DNA of 64,000 nt, taken from positions 1 through 64,000 of the forward strand of contig JAEERM010000003.1 of assembly GCA_016285835.1 (NCBI GenBank). Reading direction: 5' to 3'. The notes beneath the pieces were generated by a model, which was not told the DNA's origin, did no database searches, and saw nothing but the letters and a program-made list of their open reading frames with translations. The stretch comes from Fibrobacter sp. GTDB taxonomy: Bacteria > Fibrobacterota > Fibrobacteria > Fibrobacterales > Fibrobacteraceae. Shown here in pieces: positions 57,706 through 64,000 of the stretch. A program made the translations under genes and the position numbers. The first letter of the stretch is position 1. Every line of letters starts with the position of its first letter.

Positions 57706-60668
57706 TGGCCGCAAGAAAACTTTTGACGATTGCAATTGCCGGTAACCCGAACTGCGGTAAGACTGCTCTCTTTAACGCGCTTACGGGTGCCCGCCAGCAT
57801 GTGGGTAACTGGCCCGGCGTGACTGTCGAAAAGAAGGAAGGCTACTTTGAACTGGGCGACCGCCAGATCCGCCTGGTGGACCTGCCGGGTACTTACGCCC
57901 TGTTTGCAAATGCCGAAGACGAACGCGCCGCTGTCGACTACCTGCTCAGCCGCGAAGCAAGCCTGATCATCAACATTGTCGATGCAACGAACCTCGAACG
58001 TAACCTGTTCCTCACGAGCCAGCTGGCCGACATGAAGATTCCGATGGTGATTGCCGTCAACATGATGGACATCGCCGAAAATCGCGGAATCCAGCTGGAT
58101 CTCGACGAACTTTCTGATTTCTACGGCGTACCGTGTATTCCGCTTTCTGCCGTGAGCGAAAAGAGCGTCACCAACTTTATCAGCCAGATGGGCCATGTGC
58201 TAGCAAGCCCGATGCCGGTCCCGAAGCAGATTGCCTATGCCGATAAGGTTGAAGAGGCTGTGAAGGTCTTGGAGCCGAAGGTGGCTCCGGTTGCAGAACT
58301 CTTGGCGACGGATGCCCGTTGGGTTTCGCTCATGTACTTGGGCAACCAGAAGAGTTATGCGGACAAGTTTGCCGAAGCGGGCGTAACGCTTCATAAGGCC
58401 GATGTCGTGAAGATCCTGGGCGAAGAGCCGGAGTTCGCGATGGCCGAAAACCGCTATTCCATTGCGCACGAAGTGGCGGGGAAGGCTGTTGTGGAGAAGC
58501 GTGCCAAGAAAACTTTCTCGGACAAGCTTGACGCCGTACTTTTGAACCGTTGGGCCGCTCTCCCGATTTTCCTGGTCATCATGTATCTGGTGTTCTGGAT
58601 TGCGGTCACCATCGGTTCTGCATTCATTGATTTCTTTGATGTGTTGTTCGGTGCGATTTTCGTGGATGGCCTCGGCTACGTGCTTACGGATGTCCTCCAT
58701 GCGCCGGGCTTTGTGTCTGCTATTCTCGCTGACGGTATCGGTGCCGGTATCCAGACGGTTTCGACCTTTATCCCGGTCATCTTCTTCATGTTCCTGTGCC
58801 TTTCGTTCCTCGAAGACTCGGGTTACATGGCCCGCGCGGCCTTCGTTGCTGACCGTTTCATGAGATTCCTCGGGCTCCCGGGTCGCGCCTTCGTGCCGAT
58901 GATGGTGGGCTTCGGTTGCGGCGTGCCGGGCATTATGGGTTCCCGCGTGCTGGAATCCAAGCGTGAACGCTTCCTCACCATCTTCCTGGTGCCGTTCATG
59001 AGCTGCGGCGCTCGCCTCCCGGTGTATGCGCTGTTCGCGGCGGCATTCTTTGGCAAGATGGCGGGCACGGTCGTGTTCCTACTTTACCTCGCCGGCGTGC
59101 TGTTCGCCGTTGCCTACGGCCTCTTCTTGAAGAAGTCCCTGTTCCAGGGCCAGGCCTCTAACTTTGTGATGGAACTTCCGCCGTATCATTTGCCCAAGGT
59201 CAAGTCCCTGATGATCCACTGCTGGCAGCGTCTGCGTGACTACATCTGGCGTGCCGGTAAGGTGATTACGCTTGCGGTTGCTGTTCTCGGCTTCCTCAAC
59301 AGTTTCGGCATCGTGGAAAAGATGTATGTCGATGTGAACGGTACCGAGACTGAAATCGTCAAGTCTGAAGATGGCTACCAGATGGTCAAGGAAAATGAGG
59401 AAGGCGAAGCTGAAAATGTCGCTCTCCCCGAAGGATTCGCGGTTGATGAATCCAAGATTTCCACTGCTAATGAATTCACTGCCGGTAACGGGGATTCCGA
59501 AAACAGCTTGCTCTCTGTAATCGGTAAGGCCATTACGCCGGTGTTCGAACCGTTCGGTGTCGAAAAGGAAAACTGGCCGGCCTCTGTGTCTCTGTTCACG
59601 GGCCTTTTGGCCAAGGAAGCCGTTATCGGTACCATGAACTCGCTGTATTCGATGGTGGGGGAGAACGAAGACGAGAGAACGCTCGCAAGCTCGCTGCAGA
59701 CGAGAGACGAGAGAGATGTTGCGAAACCGGAAGGGGAACGCCTTCCCCTCGCTCCTGCCACTGACGCGGCATCCGCTACCCCTTCTAGCGGGGACACCCT
59801 GCAACGCCCCGAAGCTAGCGAAGGATCCAGTGAAGTTGCCGCTACCACAGATTCTGCTGTTGCTGCTCCTGACTCTGCTGCTACTGACACGAACAAGGTC
59901 ACTGAGCCTGCCGAAGTGACCGTTCCAGAAGAAAAGCCGCTTATCGTAGGCATCGACGAATGCCCCGCCGAAGAAGAGGAAGAAGGCGGCGCTCCCGACA
60001 TCAAGGGTGCCGTGCTCGAAGCCCTCGGTTCGATTCCCGCTAACCTCGCCGAAGTCTTTGGCTCGCTCACCGACCCGCTCGGAACCACCGGCGAATTGGA
60101 AGGCCAGGAAGCCGCCGAACTCAAGAAGGAAACTCTTGACAAGATTACCGACGCCAAGGTGCTGACCTGCGAAGAATATGCAGCCATCGAAACCTTTGGC
60201 GAAGAAGAAGAGGATGAAAAGACCCGCGAAGCCGTGTTCGCAAAGCTCGCTGCCGCAGGGCTGGAACTCTCCGAAGACGAAATGGGCGCTCTCGAAGAAG
60301 GCGACCTTTCTGAAACTGCCGACATCTACGCGAACCTCCGCTCTTACTTCCACAATCCGGATAAGAACGGGAACCCGGTGGACGGCTTTAATTGGCAGGT
60401 GTTTGCATTCCTCATCTTTATCTTGCTTTACGTGCCGTGCCTTGCCGCGATGGGTGTTGTCGCCCGTGAAATCGGCCTCGGCCTCGCTGTCCTCATGGCA
60501 ACCGTGCAGACACTGCTTGCTTGGGCCATTGCAGTGCTCCTTTACCAAGTGCCTGTTGGCGGAAACGTGACGTGGATTGTCGCCGCCATCATCGTTCTTG
60601 TGGGCACGGGAATCTTCCTCAAGCTCTTCGGCATGAAGGCTAACAAGGAGAAACGCTTCGAAGACTAA
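57705..60668 (+). CDS. feoB: FeoB ferrous iron transporter with large C-terminal-region insertion
   Basis: AGNPNCGKTALFNALTGARQHVGNWPGVTVEKKEG; VDLPGTYAL; GFGCGVPGIMGSR; GLLAKEAVIGTMNSLY. Confidence 0.95.
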   Translation: MAARKLLTIAIAGNPNCGKTALFNALTGARQHVGNWPGVTVEKKEGYFELGDRQIRLVDLPGTYALFANAEDERAAVDYLLSREASLIINIVDATNLERNLFLTSQLADMKIPMVIAVNMMDIAENRGIQLDLDELSDFYGVPCIPLSAVSEKSVTNFISQMGHVLASPMPVPKQIAYADKVEEAVKVLEPKVAPVAELLATDARWVSLMYLGNQKSYADKFAEAGVTLHKADVVKILGEEPEFAMAENRYSIAHEVAGKAVVEKRAKKTFSDKLDAVLLNRWAALPIFLVIMYLVFWIAVTIGSAFIDFFDVLFGAIFVDGLGYVLTDVLHAPGFVSAILADGIGAGIQTVSTFIPVIFFMFLCLSFLEDSGYMARAAFVADRFMRFLGLPGRAFVPMMVGFGCGVPGIMGSRVLESKRERFLTIFLVPFMSCGARLPVYALFAAAFFGKMAGTVVFLLYLAGVLFAVAYGLFLKKSLFQGQASNFVMELPPYHLPKVKSLMIHCWQRLRDYIWRAGKVITLAVAVLGFLNSFGIVEKMYVDVNGTETEIVKSEDGYQMVKENEEGEAENVALPEGFAVDESKISTANEFTAGNGDSENSLLSVIGKAITPVFEPFGVEKENWPASVSLFTGLLAKEAVIGTMNSLYSMVGENEDERTLASSLQTRDERDVAKPEGERLPLAPATDAASATPSSGDTLQRPEASEGSSEVAATTDSAVAAPDSAATDTNKVTEPAEVTVPEEKPLIVGIDECPAEEEEEGGAPDIKGAVLEALGSIPANLAEVFGSLTDPLGTTGELEGQEAAELKKETLDKITDAKVLTCEEYAAIETFGEEEEDEKTREAVFAKLAAAGLELSEDEMGALEEGDLSETADIYANLRSYFHNPDKNGNPVDGFNWQVFAFLIFILLYVPCLAAMGVVAREIGLGLAVLMATVQTLLAWAIAVLLYQVPVGGNVTWIVAAIIVLVGTGIFLKLFGMKANKEKRFED

Positions 60669-60683
60669 GCTTTAGAATCAAGA

Positions 60684-60716
60684 ATAGGGCTGGTGGGCCC
60701 GAAACCTGCCAGCCCT
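60684..60716 (+). terminator. Stem-loop after feoB
   Basis: AGGGCTGGTGGGCCCGAAACCTGCCAGCCCTTAATT; weak T tract. Confidence 0.55.
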
Positions 60717-60733
60717 TAATTAAAAAGTTTAAG

Positions 60734-60747
60734 TTAGACAAGACTAA
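60734..60747. promoter_or_regulatory. DtxR-type box upstream of porin-like gene
   Basis: TTAGACAAGACTAA. Confidence 0.65.
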
Positions 60748-60895
60748 TAAATGTAATGAACAAAAATTGGCATGCATTTTGCATCATCATGAGTGAAAAA
60801 GTGAATGCCGACCGTTTTTGTGACATGAACTGTAAAACAGTAGACGGAGTGTTACAAAAACGACAAAAAACAGAAATCCGTCAAAGGAGTAAATC

Positions 60896-62023
60896 ATGAA
60901 AAACCGTTTGTCGTCTAATCTTTTGTTCGGCCTTGCTGCCGCTGCAATCCTCGCAATGCCCGCGCTTGCTCAGGAATCTGCTGCTGCGGAATCTAAGGGC
61001 CCCGAAGTCAAATTCTCTGGCGAAGTAGAATTTGATGCCTATACAGGTGATGTGTTGAACGACGATAAACAGAGCCATAGTTACGCATCGACCTTTGACT
61101 TTAATGTAGATGTCCAGTTTAATGAAAAGTGGTCTGCATCGGTGCAGCTCGAAGCCGATGGCGAGACGACTGACCCCACTGCCATTTACAATGGAGCATT
61201 TATCCAGTATACGCATGGCGAAAATGCTGCGGTGAAGTTCGGCGATTTGACCTTCTCGGAAGGCGCTTTCCTGAACTATTATGGTTATGACGATCCGGCT
61301 GACAATGCGGCTGGCATGACAGAACACGATATCCGCGGCGTTGAAGTCGATTACAATGGCTTGATTGTCGGCCTCGGCTTTGGTCGTGGTGATAACGACA
61401 ACCAGGTTTGCACCGGAGAAGAAGATGAAGAGGAATGTGTAGGCGTTGCTTACGATGCCCACCTTGCTTACGAACTCGGTCTCGGCGAACATGTGCTGCG
61501 CCCCTATGTGGACTACAAGTCCTATCAGGAAGCGAAACACAATGAGCTGCACGCCGGTCTCGATGCGAATCTGAAGTTCGGTGCTTTCGGCCTGCATGCC
61601 GTCTATGGCCTGCATTCGGATTACCTCGGTGAAGATTCTCCGAAGGCGACGCACGCTTTCTTGGCTGAACCCTCGCTCGAAATAGGCAAGGTGAACGTGA
61701 AAGGTGCGGCCTTCTACGCTTACTTTGACGAAGACGAACCGACTGTTCATGGCGAAGAAATTCCGGAATACTTCTTTGCCTACGCAGAACCGGGTGTAAG
61801 TGTCATGGATGCGCTTGCCTTGGGAATCCCGCTGGAATACCACACGAATACCGTTGACAAGAATGACGATGTTTCGACGTTCGATGTCGGTGTCCGTGCT
61901 TACTTCACTCCGGTGGAAGGTCTTGAAGTCACAGGCTTTGCCATGGTGGATATCCCTGTCGGGGATGACGCTGGCGACGATACAGGGCTTACCTTTGGAC
62001 TTGAATCCGTTTTCAGCTTCTAG
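60896..62023 (+). CDS. Porin-like outer-membrane beta-barrel protein
   Basis: Signal peptide ...ILAMPALAQ; VKFSGEVEFDAYTG; many amphipathic strands; C-terminal LTFGLESVFSF. Confidence 0.75.
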   Translation: MKNRLSSNLLFGLAAAAILAMPALAQESAAAESKGPEVKFSGEVEFDAYTGDVLNDDKQSHSYASTFDFNVDVQFNEKWSASVQLEADGETTDPTAIYNGAFIQYTHGENAAVKFGDLTFSEGAFLNYYGYDDPADNAAGMTEHDIRGVEVDYNGLIVGLGFGRGDNDNQVCTGEEDEEECVGVAYDAHLAYELGLGEHVLRPYVDYKSYQEAKHNELHAGLDANLKFGAFGLHAVYGLHSDYLGEDSPKATHAFLAEPSLEIGKVNVKGAAFYAYFDEDEPTVHGEEIPEYFFAYAEPGVSVMDALALGIPLEYHTNTVDKNDDVSTFDVGVRAYFTPVEGLEVTGFAMVDIPVGDDAGDDTGLTFGLESVFSF

Positions 62024-62145
62024 TTAAAAACTAATACTTTTTGCCATAAAATCTCCTCTTTCGTTTTTTTGGCTGTGTCTCCTTTAAGGCGAAAGATGGG
62101 TTGATCTCCCGCCCGGCGAATGCCGCGGCGGGTTTTCTGTCTATA

Positions 62146-62181
62146 CAAAAAGCCGCAAAGATTTCTCTTTACGGCTTTTTG
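62146..62181. terminator. Bidirectional Rho-independent terminator
   Basis: CAAAAAGCCGCAAAGATTTCTCTTTACGGCTTTTTG between convergent genes. Confidence 0.88.
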
Positions 62182-62198
62182 TAGGTGGAGTTTAGAAG

Positions 62199-64000
62199 TT
62201 ATTCATCAGAAGATGCTGGCTTGACAGCTACTGTTACCGATGTCCCAGAGAGGATTCCGGAGGCGTCAGTAAAGTTGAACTTGCAAGAGGTTTCTTCGGT
62301 GACTGTCAACACGGAGGTGTCGAATTTAATGCTCTTTGCCCTAGAACTGAACGTGCCCCCATTTTCGATAGCAGTTGTTTTTGCATTTCTACCGGAGCCC
62401 ACGGTGTAGCTCACCAACTTGAGCTTGGCGCTTGTGTAGTTGGCAATCGCGTCATCGACCGTAAAGGTGATTTCACCGCCCACGGAAACGGATTCGGCGT
62501 TTGCGCTTACGCCAAGGCGAACCGGTACATAAATACTAGTTGAAAGTTCTATGTCGTTAGCATCCTTCAGCATGTAAAGGATTTTGACGATGCGTTTGCC
62601 CTCGATATCTTCAGTCGACAAGTATGGGACATGGTTGCCGTGAGGCTCCGTCATGGCGGCTACGCTGAATGCGAACTCACCAGCGTTGTTAAAGATGTTG
62701 CCCAAGTGAATAAGGCCGTATTTTACTCCATCTTCGGTTTCAAGGATAATGGATTGCAGATTTTTCATGTTGGCTTCGACAATGTCGATTCCATTCACCT
62801 GAACCAGGTAATTACCCCAGTTGGATGAGGTGGATATGGTGGGTTCAGTGGATGCTTTTCTGCTATAGGTTACTCCCTGGGTTTTGCTGACGGATCCGTC
62901 AGGGTTGATGACCTTGTATTCTGTGGGCTTTTCTGTTCCCCATGTGCCTGCCTTGACCAAAGCGATGAGATCGTTTCCATCGGTTTCTTGGGCGTCTGCT
63001 GCAATTTTCTTCTGCACATCGGCATAAAGAGCCTTGCTGATGGCGACATTCACGGCCTTTACGCCTTTCAACTGAGATGTGTTTTCTCCGACTTCTGCAT
63101 CAACCTGACCGTAGAAGGTGTACTTGCTCTTTGTCGCACTGGTGAATGCGTCGTAATCTTCTTCGACCCAAGCGGCAACACTTGTGGCATTGTAGTTTCC
63201 GGCTGTCGCGGTTTCGTTTGCGGCAATATCGTTGATTTCGCCATTGAAGAACTGGGCGTATGTCAGGTTGACCGTACCATAGAGCATGCCGGACAAGTCT
63301 TCAACTGGTGCACCGTCCTGTTCGAGTGTTACCTTGACCTTGCATGTAGCGGCAATTCCGTTGACATCTTCGAATGTGAATGTATAACTGCCAGCCTTGA
63401 GACCGTCTGTCGGGAATTTAATGCTAGTTGAGCGAGTGCTTAAGGCACTACCATTAGCGATGTTTGTTGTCACGGCGTTCCTGCCAGAACCAACGGAGTA
63501 GCTGACCAGCTTCAGGCTGGCAGAACGGTAATTGCCGATAGCAGCGTCGGCCGTGAAGGTGATGCTGCCGTTATCTTCGGTGACGGCTGCCGTAACGGGA
63601 ACCTGTACGGGGATATAGAGACTCGTAGACAAGACAACGTCGGGAGTGTCCTTGAGCAAGTAGTGGATTGTGGAAATGCGTTTACCTGCGATATCTGTGG
63701 TCGCTTTGTATGGCTGCGCACCATGTCCGCCCATGAATTCGGTGACGCTGAATGCGAATTCTCGGACGTCCATCCAAATATTTCCGAGGTGGATAAGCCC
63801 GTATTTTTCACCATCTTCAGTTTCCAATACGATACCTTGTAAATTGTTCGTGTTGGCTTCTGTAATGTCTATACCGGGAATGACAACCATGTAATTACCC
63901 CAGTTAGAATTGGATGTAATTGTAGGCGAGGCTGCTCGCGTGACAGTCTTTCCGATGGTTTTGCTCAATACGCCGTTGGAGTTGAGAACCTTGTATTCGG
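62199..64000 (-). CDS. Repeat-containing surface protein, 5'-truncated by window end (possible Tp47-like domain)
   Basis: Open through window edge (EYKVLNSNGVLSKTIGK...); two ~200-aa repeats sharing SNWGNY, NLQ(S/G)I(I/V)LETEDG, KYGLIHLGNI, KLKLVSY(T/S)VGSGRNA; YGTVNLTYAQFFNGEI. Confidence 0.7.
   Translation of the reverse strand, partial: EYKVLNSNGVLSKTIGKTVTRAASPTITSNSNWGNYMVVIPGIDITEANTNNLQGIVLETEDGEKYGLIHLGNIWMDVREFAFSVTEFMGGHGAQPYKATTDIAGKRISTIHYLLKDTPDVVLSTSLYIPVQVPVTAAVTEDNGSITFTADAAIGNYRSASLKLVSYSVGSGRNAVTTNIANGSALSTRSTSIKFPTDGLKAGSYTFTFEDVNGIAATCKVKVTLEQDGAPVEDLSGMLYGTVNLTYAQFFNGEINDIAANETATAGNYNATSVAAWVEEDYDAFTSATKSKYTFYGQVDAEVGENTSQLKGVKAVNVAISKALYADVQKKIAADAQETDGNDLIALVKAGTWGTEKPTEYKVINPDGSVSKTQGVTYSRKASTEPTISTSSNWGNYLVQVNGIDIVEANMKNLQSIILETEDGVKYGLIHLGNIFNNAGEFAFSVAAMTEPHGNHVPYLSTEDIEGKRIVKILYMLKDANDIELSTSIYVPVRLGVSANAESVSVGGEITFTVDDAIANYTSAKLKLVSYTVGSGRNAKTTAIENGGTFSSRAKSIKFDTSVLTVTEETSCKFNFTDASGILSGTSVTVAVKPASSDE

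Noticed and set aside
59079-60548. 489-aa minus-strand ORF (and 59375-60325) antisense to feoB
   Set aside because: Low-complexity shadow ORFs; FeoB frame is clear

Overview
This 64 kb window looks like Fibrobacter-type chromosome. Support comes from Ser-rich lipoprotein linkers, GH5/GH9/GH53 secreted glycosidases, and CotH and T9SS-like C-termini; the taxon is inferred, not searched. Main blocks: (i) guaB 3' end, GH5, ligA, GGDEF, GH53 and GH9 genes; (ii) an MMPL/LolA-like/beta-barrel/TonB-ExbB-ExbD operon; (iii) a metal-acquisition region with two feoAB loci, a ZIP transporter, two MMPL pumps, flavodoxin/DUF3793, two overlapping ABC pairs under AraC and TetR regulators, a XusB/DUF4374-like lipoprotein and a TonB-dependent receptor; (iv) a small protein plus a P1B-like ATPase; (v) an accessory island with a paralogous unknown trio, McrBC, a pseudogene remnant, SLOG, an unknown protein and a WYL regulator; (vi) dtxR-feoA-feoB. 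The most novel signals are regulatory or repeat-based: a 20-bp-phased CCATTTGG direct repeat shared by several metal-uptake promoters; an array of five DtxR-type palindromes with matching boxes at AraC and a porin; a 20-bp-phased AACTnAGTT array before the P1B ATPase; 7-bp TAG heptads placing stops in all three frames just after three CDSs; a modular hairpin repeat with another repeat nested in its loop; and repeats translated inside LigA, FeoB, ExbB, DUF3793 and a signal peptide. No tRNA, rRNA or CRISPR was seen.
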